Source: Lactobacillus bombicola (GTDB lineage Bacteria; Bacillota; Bacilli; Lactobacillales; Lactobacillaceae). Taken from it: a DNA stretch of 64,000 nt. Position 1 is the stretch's first letter, and each line of letters begins with the position of its first letter. The translations under genes and the position numbers were made by a program. This document shows positions 1 to 8,564 of the stretch, piece after piece. The DNA is taken from contig NZ_FOMN01000001.1 in assembly GCF_900112665.1 (NCBI RefSeq), forward strand, positions 62,502 to 126,501. Direction: 5' to 3'. The notes beneath the pieces are model-generated. The model was not told where the DNA came from and ran no database searches. It worked only from the letters and a program-made list of their open reading frames with translations.

Positions 1-126
1 AAGGCAGCTCAAATACTTGCTTATCGTCAAAAAAATGGTCTTTTTAAAAGAATTGAAGATTTAAAGCAAGTTTCAGGTATTGGAGATAAAACTTTTGCAG
101 CACTCAAAAATCAACTGGAAATTTAG
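1..126 (+). CDS. comEA: ComEA C-terminal end (partial), DNA-binding competence protein
   Basis: The frame is open from the window edge and stops at TAG 124-126, giving the last 41 residues. They form the end of a helix-hairpin-helix domain, with the hairpin motif VSGIGDKT followed by an amphipathic helix. ComEA is a membrane-anchored receptor that binds double-stranded DNA outside the cell and hands it to the ComEC channel. The gene immediately downstream is comEC, the usual partner, which supports the call. The N-terminal anchor and linker lie outside the window. The 3' end may overlap the comEC start by about 47 bases. Confidence 0.85.
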   Translation, partial: KAAQILAYRQKNGLFKRIEDLKQVSGIGDKTFAALKNQLEI

Positions 127-2374
127 GCAGCAGTTACAGCCAGGATTTTTTTTACTTACTGCGCTCTTATTTATTGACTTGAGTTTTTTAATATATCAGT
201 GTTCCAAAATAGAACAAACAATTGTTTGTAGTTTATTCGGATTATATTTTATTTATTTATTATTAAAAAAATATTCAGCTTTAAAAAATGTATTAGCATT
301 ATTTTTGATTTTAGCAGCTGTAAGTGTAACTTTAAACAGGCCCCATCCAACTTTTTCCCTTACTAGTAGTTCTTCAATTGAACTTTATCCTGATCAAATA
401 AGCTTAAAGGATAATTGGCTTACTGGGGTGGGTAAGGTAAAAGGAACTCCAGTTTTAGTAACAGCAACTATTACGGATATGCAAAAAAAGCAACTGGAAC
501 GTGGGTATCAAGTAGTTTTAACTGAACTTAATGGGGAAGTTAAAAAAATTGATCAAGCAACTAATTATGGTCAATTCGATTTACGTAAATATTACTTAGG
601 AAAAAATGTAACGCAGCAGGTTAATTTAAAGAGTTGCCATATTAAAACTAGAGTAGTTGGAATAATAAATTATTTACATTATTTACGCTTTTGTTTACAG
701 TCGTATTTTAAAAAAATGCCACAATTACTGTGCTTTTTTAGTAGTGAGTTGATACTAGGGGAAAATCCTAGTCAAGCTAATCAGTCGATTCTAGACAATT
801 ATCGCGATCTTGGCGTTATTCATATCTTGAGTATTTCAGGGTTACATGTAGGCATATATACTATACTTATTAGCACAATCTGCTGCTATTTTAAATTAAC
901 AGAATTTGAAACTTTTGCTTGCTGTGTGCCACTTTTATTAGGAGGAATTTTTTTTAGTAATTACCAAGCAGGTTTTATTCGGGCCAGCTTATCTTATTTT
1001 TTAAGTCAGATGCTTAAATTTCATCGCTTTCCAATTGCTAAATTAGACTTACTAGGGCTGACATGCTTAATCCATTTATTAATTGATCCACGTTTAATGA
1101 TGCAAGCTGGGGCTCTTTTAAGTTATGTACTTAGTTTGGGCTTAGCTATTACAGATAAGCTACCTAATTTTAAACAGTCATTATTATTAAATATCTTTTT
1201 AGTCCCTTTGCTATTATTCTTCTTTTTCCAGTTAAATCTATTAACTGTAATTTTCAATTTGTTGATTGTGCCTTATTTTAACTACATTATACTGCCACTT
1301 ACTTTTATAAATTTACTAACTTTTAACCTTGTACCTAGCATGGGTGCGGCTTTTGAAAAAATTTTAATGCTAGGAGAGCAACAAATTGGTAGCCTATCGG
1401 CTTCTAAAATTGGCCTATTAACTTTTGGTAAAATCAATTGGTGGCAATGCCTACTGCTAATTAGCTTAACAGTAATTTTACTAGCTGATCAGAATGAGCC
1501 CTATTTTAATCGGTCACAACGAAAGTGGCTCTTTCAAAGTATAGGGTGGCTATACCTGATCTTGTTTTTAATGATTCATTTTCCATTAACTGGTCAAGTA
1601 ACTTTTATTGATGTTGGGCAAGGAGATAGCATTTTAATTACAACGCCTTTTCCTAGAAGAGCTTATCTGATAGATACTGGTGGTAAGCTTAATTTTAGTA
1701 AGCAAAAAGTACAACCACAAATCAATAAAATTACGCTTCCCTTTTTAAAAGCTCAGGGAATTAGCAGACTTAATGGCATTTTTGTAACGCATAAGGATAC
1801 TGACCATATTGGAGATTTAGGACCACTTATGAGTCAAATTCCAGTCGAAAGATTATATTTTGCACAAGGGTTGATGGCTAATCCTTCTTTTAAAAAGCGT
1901 ATAGAAAAGCACATAAAATTGAATCAGCTAGTACAATTACTAGCGGGACAAGAAATTAAGGAACCACAAATTAAATTTAATATCGTTTATCCCTTTAAGC
2001 CGGGACAAGGTGAAAATAAAGATTGCTTATCAATTTTTTTCAAAGTTGCAAATAAAAGCTGGTTATTTACCGGCGATTTAGACCAAGAAGGTGAACAAAA
2101 GTTGATGGCTAAATATAATTTACAGGCTAATTATTTTAAATTAGGTCATCATGGTAGTAAAACTTCATCTAATCCTGATTTTTTACATAAATTAGCGCCA
2201 GAAATTGTTTTTATTTCAGCTGGTCGTAATAATCGCTTTGGACATCCTCATGTAGAAACTATTGCTACACTTAAAAAATTAGGCATTCCCTGGGTTTCAA
2301 CACAGGATTGCGGCATGATTTCTTGGACATATAGTAAGTTTACTAAACCTAAATTTAATCGTTTCCTAAAGTAA
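80..2374 (+). CDS. comEC: ComEC/Rec2 family DNA uptake channel
   Basis: This 764-residue membrane protein forms the pore through which one DNA strand enters during transformation. Hydrophobic segments lie near residues 20-80, then comes an extracellular OB-like stretch (about 100-190), the multi-spanning competence domain (about 215-490) and a metallo-beta-lactamase-like domain (about 515-745). That last domain keeps the metal motif with His571, Asp573, Asp575 and His576 (HKDTDH) and a later GHHGSK. Length is normal for the family. The start is uncertain: ATG at 80 overlaps comEA by 47 bases and has no clear Shine-Dalgarno, so translation may be coupled to comEA. The holA gene follows, as is usual in lactobacilli. 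Confidence 0.9.
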   Translation: MEIKLLQHSKINWKFRQQLQPGFFLLTALLFIDLSFLIYQCSKIEQTIVCSLFGLYFIYLLLKKYSALKNVLALFLILAAVSVTLNRPHPTFSLTSSSSIELYPDQISLKDNWLTGVGKVKGTPVLVTATITDMQKKQLERGYQVVLTELNGEVKKIDQATNYGQFDLRKYYLGKNVTQQVNLKSCHIKTRVVGIINYLHYLRFCLQSYFKKMPQLLCFFSSELILGENPSQANQSILDNYRDLGVIHILSISGLHVGIYTILISTICCYFKLTEFETFACCVPLLLGGIFFSNYQAGFIRASLSYFLSQMLKFHRFPIAKLDLLGLTCLIHLLIDPRLMMQAGALLSYVLSLGLAITDKLPNFKQSLLLNIFLVPLLLFFFFQLNLLTVIFNLLIVPYFNYIILPLTFINLLTFNLVPSMGAAFEKILMLGEQQIGSLSASKIGLLTFGKINWWQCLLLISLTVILLADQNEPYFNRSQRKWLFQSIGWLYLILFLMIHFPLTGQVTFIDVGQGDSILITTPFPRRAYLIDTGGKLNFSKQKVQPQINKITLPFLKAQGISRLNGIFVTHKDTDHIGDLGPLMSQIPVERLYFAQGLMANPSFKKRIEKHIKLNQLVQLLAGQEIKEPQIKFNIVYPFKPGQGENKDCLSIFFKVANKSWLFTGDLDQEGEQKLMAKYNLQANYFKLGHHGSKTSSNPDFLHKLAPEIVFISAGRNNRFGHPHVETIATLKKLGIPWVSTQDCGMISWTYSKFTKPKFNRFLK

Positions 2375-2451
2375 AAATAAGTTAGCGATATTGCCATTTT
2401 ATTAACTTGGCTAAATTCTAATTTTGAATATATACTTTATTTCATCACAGA

Positions 2452-2512
2452 TTAGGCATGGGTTTCAACAGTAGACTATGATATGATTAATTAGATTTAT
2501 ACCAAATTTTAG
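2452..2512 (+). pseudogene. Decayed duplicate of the comEC 3' end
   Basis: About 80 bases after the comEC stop, the sequence repeats the end of comEC in degraded form. Bases 2459-2512 translate as WVSTVDYDMIN, a stop, then IYTKF and a stop, against WVSTQDCGMISWTYSKFT in comEC (from about 2290). The conserved Trp codon TGG has become TAG. Relative to comEC, five bases are missing just before the WVST motif (TTAGGCA then TGGG). This looks like the tail of a second comEC allele or a tandem duplication that was mostly deleted. It has no coding capacity. Confidence 0.7.
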
Positions 2513-2534
2513 GTTTTGATAATGGTGAGTAGCG

Positions 2535-3521
2535 ATGACTTTACTTTCTTTATTTAAAAATTCAAGTAAGAATAATCCGCAAACGTTGATTACGGGAAAT
2601 GATGCCTTTTTAAATGATTATTTGGCTGCCTCATTTACACATGAAGAAGCTTTTTCTGGCTTTGACTATCTAACTATTGATTGCGAAACTGATGGGCTAG
2701 ATTTGTTGATAGCTGATTTAACTGAATCAAGTCTATTTAGTCAGAAAAAGGTAATTTTGGTGAAAAATCCATTTTTTTTAAAGGCTAAAGTTCCACAAAA
2801 ATTAAAAAAGCAAACGGACCAACTACAAAAAATTTTTACTAATATTGAGCAGCTAGATGATATTGTTGTGCTAGTTGCTTCATATGACAAACTTGATCGA
2901 CGTAAAAAAATAACGAAAACTGTTTTAAATAAGTTTAATGTTGTTGATACCACAGTAAAAAGTTACGAAGTTGGGAAAATAATTCAGTCAATTATGAATA
3001 CCCAGGGTTATGAAATTTCAAGATCAGCATTACAATTGCTACTTGAACGAAGTGATCAAGTTTTAGATACTGCACTAAGTAATTTTAATAAGTTAAAGCT
3101 AGTTGCAGATAATGGCAAAATTACATCTGAATTAGTTGAAAAAAATATTGACCTTTCTTTGGCACAAAATATTTTTGCAATTTTGGAAGCTGCACTAAAA
3201 CATGATTATCAAGAAGCAATTGATCGATTAGAAAATCAGTTGCGTGAAGGAACTAATCCAATCCAACTACTTGCTGTTTTTGAAAATCAGTTAGAATTAA
3301 TTTTGGTAGTCAAAATTTTACAGCAGCGAAGCAGAACAGAAATGGAAATTGTTAAAACACTAGGAGTACATCCCTATCGGGTAAAGGTGGCTCTTAGTAA
3401 CAAATTTGCAGTTACTCAGATAGAAAAGTTGCTTGAGCAGGCGATTGAGCTAGATTTCAATTATAAAAATGGTCAATATCGGGAAAGTGTTTTTTTGAAA
3501 TTATTTATTTTAAGTATATAA
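2535..3521 (+). CDS. holA: DNA polymerase III delta subunit
   Basis: This 328-residue protein is the delta subunit of the clamp loader, which opens the beta sliding clamp on DNA. The N-terminal part is an AAA-like fold without a working Walker A. It begins with a TLITGNDAFLND stretch typical of HolA, and the C-terminal part is the helical collar that binds the other loader subunits. Length matches the family. The ATG at 2535 is preceded by GGTGAG with a five-base spacer. It sits between comEC and the convergent rpsT, the standard Firmicutes context, and ends at a shared terminator. Confidence 0.92.
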   Translation: MTLLSLFKNSSKNNPQTLITGNDAFLNDYLAASFTHEEAFSGFDYLTIDCETDGLDLLIADLTESSLFSQKKVILVKNPFFLKAKVPQKLKKQTDQLQKIFTNIEQLDDIVVLVASYDKLDRRKKITKTVLNKFNVVDTTVKSYEVGKIIQSIMNTQGYEISRSALQLLLERSDQVLDTALSNFNKLKLVADNGKITSELVEKNIDLSLAQNIFAILEAALKHDYQEAIDRLENQLREGTNPIQLLAVFENQLELILVVKILQQRSRTEMEIVKTLGVHPYRVKVALSNKFAVTQIEKLLEQAIELDFNYKNGQYRESVFLKLFILSI

Positions 3522-3555
3522 AAAAGCAAGAATGAATTCATTCTTGCTTTTTTAT
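3521..3555. terminator. Bidirectional terminator between holA and rpsT
   Basis: A perfect hairpin (AAGCAAGAATGAATTCATTCTTGCTT) has A-runs on one side and T-runs on the other. It can end transcription of holA (+) and rpsT (-). Confidence 0.85.
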
Positions 3556-3570
3556 TTTAGTTATACAAGT

Positions 3571-3822
3571 TTATTTAGCTAACTTAGCTAAGCGGCTCTT
3601 GTCACGACTAGCCTTGTTTTTATGAATAAGACCCTTTGAAGCAGCCTTATCTAATGCACGGGCAGCAGCAACATGTAATTCGGAGGCGTTTTCAGCACCA
3701 GCAGCTTGAGCAACCTTGAACTTCTTAACAGCAGTTCTTAATTGATTCAATTGAGCGGCATTGCGCTTTCTAGTAGCGTCTTGAGTTTTAACACGTTTAA
3801 TAGCTGACTTGATTTGTGGCAT
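3571..3822 (-). CDS. rpsT: 30S ribosomal protein S20
   Basis: This is an 83-residue basic protein beginning [14 protein letters not shown], the S20 signature. S20 binds 16S rRNA early in assembly of the small subunit. The longer open frame reaches 3852, but the ATG at 3822 follows a strong GGAGGTG with a correct spacer, so I choose it. The protein is Lys- and Ala-rich and helical, as expected. It is transcribed away from rpsO by its own promoter (-10 TATAAT, complement of 3860-3865; -35 TTGCAT, complement of 3883-3888). Confidence 0.96.
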   Translation of the reverse strand: MPQIKSAIKRVKTQDATRKRNAAQLNQLRTAVKKFKVAQAAGAENASELHVAAARALDKAASKGLIHKNKASRDKSRLAKLAK

Positions 3823-3859
3823 AAAATTCACCTCCAATAATCGTAAATTCACTTAGTAA

Positions 3860-3888
3860 ATTATACTGAAGAATAATTGCAGATGCAA
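3860..3888 (-). promoter_or_regulatory. rpsT promoter
   Basis: On the minus strand, TTGCAT and a perfect TATAAT are separated by exactly 17 bases, 38 bases upstream of the rpsT start codon. Confidence 0.8.
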
Positions 3889-3900
3889 GCTAATTTATAC

Positions 3901-3929
3901 TTGCTTTTTAAAAAAATAATCTGTATTAT
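3901..3929 (+). promoter_or_regulatory. rpsO promoter
   Basis: TTGCTT at 3901-3906 and TATTAT at 3924-3929 have a 17-base spacer. Transcription would start near 3936 and give a leader of about 85 bases. Confidence 0.65.
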
Positions 3930-3935
3930 ACTATT

Positions 3936-4014
3936 GTTGTGAACCGTTAACGCTGTTTGCACGCTCACACCTGACGGTTAACGTTGTTAACGGCAATTAT
4001 TTAATGAAAGGTGA
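3936..4014 (+). promoter_or_regulatory. Structured rpsO leader, candidate S15 autoregulatory element
   Basis: CCGTTAAC at 3944-3951 is complementary to GTTAACGG at 3986-3993. A second copy, CGGTTAACG at 3975-3983, could pair with the first instead. Two exclusive foldings just ahead of the Shine-Dalgarno (AAAGGTGA, 4007-4014) suit a translational switch. S15 autoregulates through its leader in several bacteria; membership of a described leader class is inference. Confidence 0.45.
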
Positions 4015-4020
4015 AATATT

Positions 4021-4290
4021 ATGGCAATTTCAAAAGCAGAAAAAGATGAAATTATTAAAAAGTTTGCGACTCATGAAGGTGATACTGGATCAACAGAAGT
4101 TCAAGTTGCAATATTAACAACAGATATTAACAATTTAACTGAACATATGCGCAATCATTCGCATGACCACCATTCATATGTTGGTTTATTGAAAAAGATT
4201 GGTCATCGCCGTAACTTGCTTCGTTATTTGCAAGATAATGATATTAATCGCTACCGTGAATTGATTAAGAAGCTTGGTTTACGTCGTTAA
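4021..4290 (+). CDS. rpsO: 30S ribosomal protein S15
   Basis: This 89-residue protein has the S15 core: [20 protein letters not shown] followed by [10 protein letters not shown]15 is a primary binder of 16S rRNA that organises the platform of the small subunit. The ATG at 4021 follows AAAGGTGA. It is monocistronic, with its own promoter, a structured leader and a strong terminator. Divergent rpsT and downstream rnj form the usual lactobacillus neighbourhood. Confidence 0.97.
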   Translation: MAISKAEKDEIIKKFATHEGDTGSTEVQVAILTTDINNLTEHMRNHSHDHHSYVGLLKKIGHRRNLLRYLQDNDINRYRELIKKLGLRR

Positions 4291-4301
4291 TTTAATAAAA
4301 T

Positions 4302-4339
4302 AAAAAGTCAGTTCGAACTAGGAACTGACTTTTTATTTT
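4302..4339 (+). terminator. rpsO terminator
   Basis: The stem AGTCAGTTC/GGAACTGACT has a short loop and is followed by a T-rich tract. Confidence 0.85.
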
Positions 4340-4357
4340 TCTCATCATTAATTTTTA

Positions 4358-4366
4358 TGCTAGAAT
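4358..4366 (+). promoter_or_regulatory. Extended -10 promoter of rnj
   Basis: TGC-TAGAAT fits an extended -10 (TGnTATAAT). No convincing -35 is seen. It lies about 76 bases before the chosen start. Confidence 0.5.
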
Positions 4367-4444
4367 GAAAAAAGACACTTTTTTACGTTGAGATCGTAAT
4401 GATCCATAAAATAACAATTGAATAGCAATAGAAAAGGAAATATG

Positions 4445-6211
4445 ATGACTGATCAAGTTAAAATAATGATTTTGGGCGGCGTACGTGAGCAAGGAAAAGA
4501 TATGTTTGCTGTCCAAGTAAATGACGAAATTTATATTCTTGATGCTGGTTTGAAATATCCTGATAGTACCTTGTTTGGAATTGATTTGGTTATCCCAGAT
4601 CTTGATTTTTTTGAGCAGTATAGTGATCAGGTAGTTGGCATCTTTTTAACACATGGACATGCTGATTCTATCGGGGCATTGCCATATATATTACGTAAGT
4701 ATGATATTCCGGTTTTTGGTTCGCAGCTCACAATTGAATTAGCAAAAATAAAAGTCAAACGTGAAAATAAGCGTCTAAAGACAAGCCTTTTTCATGTGAT
4801 TGATGCAGATACAGAAATTGAATTTAAAAATTCTAATATTTCTTTCTTTCACACCACGCATTCAATTCCAGATTCATTAGGAATTGATGTTCATACAAAT
4901 GCGGGAGAAATAGTTTATACCGGTGATTTTAAATTTGATTTATCTGCAGCACCAAATTATCGAACTGATTTAGATAGATTGGCAGAAATTTCACAAAAAA
5001 ACGTCTTGGCTTTGTTAAGTGACTCTTCTAATGCTGAAGCCACCTTACCAAATGTTTCGGAACAAGAAATTGGCGAATATGTGACTAATGTCTTCCGTAA
5101 TGCAAAGGGAAGGGTGATTGTTGCAGCCAAAGCTTCCAATTTGATTCGTATACAGGAAGTATTAAATGCTGCTTATAGAACTGGCAAAAAAGTTTTGTTA
5201 ACAGGCCGAGATGTTGCCAAAATTGTCCGTACAGCGATGGGCTTAGGCTATTTAAAAGTGCCAAAGGAGCTTTTGATACGTGTTAAAGACTTAAAGGAAA
5301 TACCAGAAAATAAAGTGGTTATCCTTGAAACAGGTCAAATGGGCGAGCCCCTTAATTCATTACAGAATATGGCCAAGAAGCGACATACGATGATTACCAT
5401 TCATCCTGGAGATCTCGTTTTTATTGCAACTACTCCTTCTCATGCAGTTGAAACAACAGTGGCACAAACCAGCGATATGGTTTACCAAGCAGGTGGAAGG
5501 GTTATTGAATTAGGACGTGCTAAAAGTACGAGTGGGCACGCTACAGGGACCGATTTGCAAATGCTAATTAGTATCCTCAAGCCTAAATTTGTAATACCAG
5601 TTATTGGTGAATATCGCTTACTTGAAGCTCATAAAGACTTAGCAGTTAAAGCAGGGATAAGTCAGGAAAATGTAATAGTTACACGTAATGGTGATTGTTT
5701 AAACTATGATTTTAAACAAGCTAAATTTTATTTGACTGACCCGGTTCCAGGTGATGATATCATGATAGATGGCTCTGGTATTGGAGATGTAGGTAATATT
5801 GTGCTACGTGATCGGGAGGTTCTTTCTGATGATGGTATTTTTATTGCAGTAGTAACTATTGATCGTCGAAAGAAAAAAATCATAGCTCAACCTCAAGTTA
5901 CTAGTAGAGGTTTCGTTTATATTAAAGCAAATCGACAATTGATGCAGGATAGTGTTGAGTTAATTAAAAGTACAATTAAAAATAATTTTGAACATAAAAA
6001 GTTTGATTGGACTGAAATTAAACAGGATGTACGCAATGATTTAGAGAAGTTTTTATATAAAAAAACTAATCGGCGACCGGTTGTTTTACCGGTGGTAATG
6101 GAAGTTAACCAGAATCGGCACCGAGCTTTACAAAAACGCAACGGCAAAAATAACGATTACCATTCAGTTGATGTAAATAAATCTGGCAAGCGAATTATTA
6201 AGAAAGATTAG
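4445..6211 (+). CDS. rnjB: RNase J2-like ribonuclease with degenerate active site
   Basis: This is a beta-CASP metallo-beta-lactamase of about 588 residues related to RNase J, which degrades and matures mRNA and rRNA from the 5' end. The lactamase motif reads HGHADS (residues 70-75) where active RNase J1 has HxHxDH, and the later ligand motif reads PVIGEYR with Ile387 where J1 has PIHGEYR. Two metal ligands are therefore missing, as in RNase J2 paralogues that act in a complex with J1. ATG 4442 and 4445 are both possible after AAAAGGA (4431-4437); a longer frame to 4418 lacks a ribosome site. A C-terminal RNase J domain (about 450-555) is present. The TPR gene follows after two bases. Confidence 0.85.
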   Translation: MTDQVKIMILGGVREQGKDMFAVQVNDEIYILDAGLKYPDSTLFGIDLVIPDLDFFEQYSDQVVGIFLTHGHADSIGALPYILRKYDIPVFGSQLTIELAKIKVKRENKRLKTSLFHVIDADTEIEFKNSNISFFHTTHSIPDSLGIDVHTNAGEIVYTGDFKFDLSAAPNYRTDLDRLAEISQKNVLALLSDSSNAEATLPNVSEQEIGEYVTNVFRNAKGRVIVAAKASNLIRIQEVLNAAYRTGKKVLLTGRDVAKIVRTAMGLGYLKVPKELLIRVKDLKEIPENKVVILETGQMGEPLNSLQNMAKKRHTMITIHPGDLVFIATTPSHAVETTVAQTSDMVYQAGGRVIELGRAKSTSGHATGTDLQMLISILKPKFVIPVIGEYRLLEAHKDLAVKAGISQENVIVTRNGDCLNYDFKQAKFYLTDPVPGDDIMIDGSGIGDVGNIVLRDREVLSDDGIFIAVVTIDRRKKKIIAQPQVTSRGFVYIKANRQLMQDSVELIKSTIKNNFEHKKFDWTEIKQDVRNDLEKFLYKKTNRRPVVLPVVMEVNQNRHRALQKRNGKNNDYHSVDVNKSGKRIIKKD

Positions 6212-6213
6212 TC

Positions 6214-7047
6214 ATGACTACATTAAGTCAAAAAAATTTATTGCAACTTGCAAGAAAAAATGAGTTAGATAACAATGTGACACTAGCCATTCAAAACTTA
6301 GAAGAAGCACTACGTGAAGGTTCAAGTCAAGAAATAGTTTTAATGCTTTGTGAATTATATTTAAAAGATAAGCAGGAATATGCTGCATATAGTTTGATTA
6401 AAGAAGAAGGGGATCTTTTTTCAGATAAAACTATTTTTACTGAATATAGCAAAATTTTAAAGGCTAATCATTTTGCTATTGAAGCTTTTGAAGTAACTAA
6501 TTTGACCAAAGGAGAACTAGCTATTTCTGTTGAACCAGTAAGCATAACTGAACAACAAGAATTGATGCTTAAGTTTAAGCAACTAAAACAGCCTACGCAA
6601 TATGATTATCAGCAATTATTTAAATTAAGCTTAGCTAATTTTAAGTTTTTTGCACAAAGTTTGTTAGTTGATCCAACTTTGAACTTTGCAGTAAGAATAG
6701 CACTCTGTGAAGATTTTGTGCGGCTTGGCTTGAAAGATGAGATTAGCGTAGTCATTCTAGGTGATTTAGTGAAATTTATCCCAGCTGATACTAATTTATT
6801 AAAAGATGAGCCAATATATCGTGAAGTAATATCGGGTATAGGAGCAAAATATTATCATCGACCAAGTCAATTACCAGTAGTTTTAGCTGAAGTTAACTTG
6901 ATTTTAGGTAGTCTTTATCCTATGATAAATAAGTACGTTGATGAGCCTGATAGTTTCGCTAGCGATATTGCTTCTTACATTGATAACCACGATGGTAGGG
7001 GTAATCAAAAGCTGTTCGAAACAATCGAACTTAATTTGCCTAAATAA
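6214..7047 (+). CDS. Tetratricopeptide-repeat protein of unknown function
   Basis: A 277-residue soluble protein, largely alpha-helical, with weak TPR-like repeats in the first 120 residues. No catalytic motif is visible. It starts two bases after the rnj stop and is probably translationally coupled to it, so a role linked to RNA turnover or ribosome function is plausible but only inferred from position. Similar TPR proteins lie between rnj and tuf in other lactobacilli. The ribosome site is weak (AAGAAAG inside the rnj end). Confidence 0.7.
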   Translation: MTTLSQKNLLQLARKNELDNNVTLAIQNLEEALREGSSQEIVLMLCELYLKDKQEYAAYSLIKEEGDLFSDKTIFTEYSKILKANHFAIEAFEVTNLTKGELAISVEPVSITEQQELMLKFKQLKQPTQYDYQQLFKLSLANFKFFAQSLLVDPTLNFAVRIALCEDFVRLGLKDEISVVILGDLVKFIPADTNLLKDEPIYREVISGIGAKYYHRPSQLPVVLAEVNLILGSLYPMINKYVDEPDSFASDIASYIDNHDGRGNQKLFETIELNLPK

Positions 7048-7061
7048 TTTAAACAAAGGGG

Positions 7062-7089
7062 TTTACTTTTTGAAAACATTTAGTATAAT
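7062..7089 (+). promoter_or_regulatory. tuf promoter
   Basis: A perfect TATAAT at 7084-7089 lies 16 bases after TTTACT (7062-7067). The resulting tuf leader would be about 135 bases long. Confidence 0.6.
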
Positions 7090-7179
7090 AGCAAAGGATG
7101 TTTTCATTAGGCATGGCTCTATGCATTAAAATACTAGGCATTTGCCCATGAAAGTAGTACAATATTCAACAGAGAACTA

Positions 7180-7199
7180 TCCGTTATTATCTCAACGGA
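7180..7199 (+). promoter_or_regulatory. Hairpin in the tuf leader
   Basis: TCCGTT (7180-7185) and AACGGA (7194-7199) form a perfect six-pair stem with an eight-base loop, about 17 bases ahead of the Shine-Dalgarno GGAGGG. There is no T-run, so it is not a terminator. Confidence 0.4.
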
Positions 7200-7230
7200 C
7201 TTCTTGCAAATTTACAGGAGGGTCATTTTA

Positions 7231-8421
7231 ATGGCAGAAAAAGAACATTACGTTAGAACGAAGCCACACGTAAACATTGGTACTATTGGTCACGTTGACC
7301 ATGGTAAGACCACTTTAACAGCGGCTATTACTAAAGTTTTATCAGAAAAAGGTTTGGCTAAAGCTGAAGATTATTCAGAAATCGATGCTGCACCAGAAGA
7401 AAAAGAACGTGGTATTACTATCAATACCGCTCACGTTGAGTATGAAACTGAAAAGCGTCACTATGCTCACATGGACGCTCCAGGACACGCCGACTATATC
7501 AAGAACATGATTACTGGTGCTGCTCAAATGGATGGTGCCATTTTAGTTGTTGCTGCAACTGATGGACCAATGCCACAAACTCGTGAACACATTTTGCTTG
7601 CTCGTCAAGTTGGTGTTAACTACATCGTTGTCTTCTTAAATAAGACTGATTTAGTTGACGATCCAGAATTGATTGACTTGGTTGAAATGGAAGTTCGTGA
7701 CTTATTATCAGAATATGATTACCCAGGTGACGACATTCCAGTTATCCGTGGTTCAGCTTTGAAAGCTTTACAAGGTGACAAGGAACAACAAGACGTTATT
7801 ATGAAGTTAATGGATACTGTTGATGAATACATTCCAACTCCAGAACGTCAAACTGATAAGCCTTTCTTAATGCCAGTTGAAGATGTATTTACAATTACTG
7901 GTCGTGGTACTGTTGCTTCAGGTCGTATTGACCGTGGTACTGTTAAGGTCGGCGATGAAGTTGAAATCGTTGGTTTAGTAGAAAAAGTTATCAAGTCAGT
8001 TGTTACTGGTTTGGAAATGTTCCACAAGACTTTAGATTCTGGTGAAGCCGGTGATAACGTTGGTGTATTGCTTCGTGGTATTGACCGTGACCAAGTTGTC
8101 CGTGGACAAGTTTTAGCTGCACCTGGCTCAATTCAAACCCACAACAAGTTCAAGGGTCAAGTTTATGTCCTGAAGAAGGAAGAAGGTGGACGTCATACTC
8201 CATTCTTCTCAGACTACCGTCCTCAATTCTATTTCCACACTACTGATATTACTGGTGAAATCGAATTGCCAGAAGGTACTGAAATGGTTATGCCTGGCGA
8301 TAACACAGAATTTACTGTTACCTTAATTAAACCAGCAGCCATTGAAAAGGGTACTAAGTTTACTATCCGTGAAGGTGGTCGTACTGTTGGTGCTGGTCAG
8401 GTTACTGAAATCCTTGACTAG
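7231..8421 (+). CDS. tuf: Elongation factor Tu
   Basis: A 396-residue GTPase that delivers aminoacyl-tRNA to the ribosome. The G domain shows GHVDHGKT (P loop), [14 protein letters not shown] (switch I), [12 protein letters not shown] (G3) and NKTD (G4, where many homologues have NKCD), followed by the two beta-barrel domains ending [11 protein letters not shown]. The start at 7231 follows GGAGGG; the nine extra upstream codons of the open frame are not supported. Codon use is clearly biased to preferred codons (CGT, GGT, GAA, AAC), as expected for a very highly expressed gene. Confidence 0.98.
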   Translation: MAEKEHYVRTKPHVNIGTIGHVDHGKTTLTAAITKVLSEKGLAKAEDYSEIDAAPEEKERGITINTAHVEYETEKRHYAHMDAPGHADYIKNMITGAAQMDGAILVVAATDGPMPQTREHILLARQVGVNYIVVFLNKTDLVDDPELIDLVEMEVRDLLSEYDYPGDDIPVIRGSALKALQGDKEQQDVIMKLMDTVDEYIPTPERQTDKPFLMPVEDVFTITGRGTVASGRIDRGTVKVGDEVEIVGLVEKVIKSVVTGLEMFHKTLDSGEAGDNVGVLLRGIDRDQVVRGQVLAAPGSIQTHNKFKGQVYVLKKEEGGRHTPFFSDYRPQFYFHTTDITGEIELPEGTEMVMPGDNTEFTVTLIKPAAIEKGTKFTIREGGRTVGAGQVTEILD

Positions 8422-8440
8422 TTCATAAAAGGACAGTTTA

Positions 8441-8478
8441 AAAAGATGTACTTCTTCATAGAAGTACATCTTTTTTTG
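8441..8478 (+). terminator. tuf terminator
   Basis: A 15-pair stem (AAAAGATGTACTTCT and its complement) with a four-base loop is followed by T7. Confidence 0.9.
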
Positions 8479-8485
8479 CCTAAAT

Positions 8486-8514
8486 TTGTTTTTTTCAATC
8501 GTTTAATGTAAGAT
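8486..8514 (+). promoter_or_regulatory. Candidate tig promoter
   Basis: TTGTTT (8486-8491) and TAAGAT (8509-8514) are 17 bases apart, with TG just before the -10. Confidence 0.45.
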
Positions 8515-8564
8515 AATTTAGTATGTACGATGAAGTGATACTTGACATTGGAGGTATTTAATTA

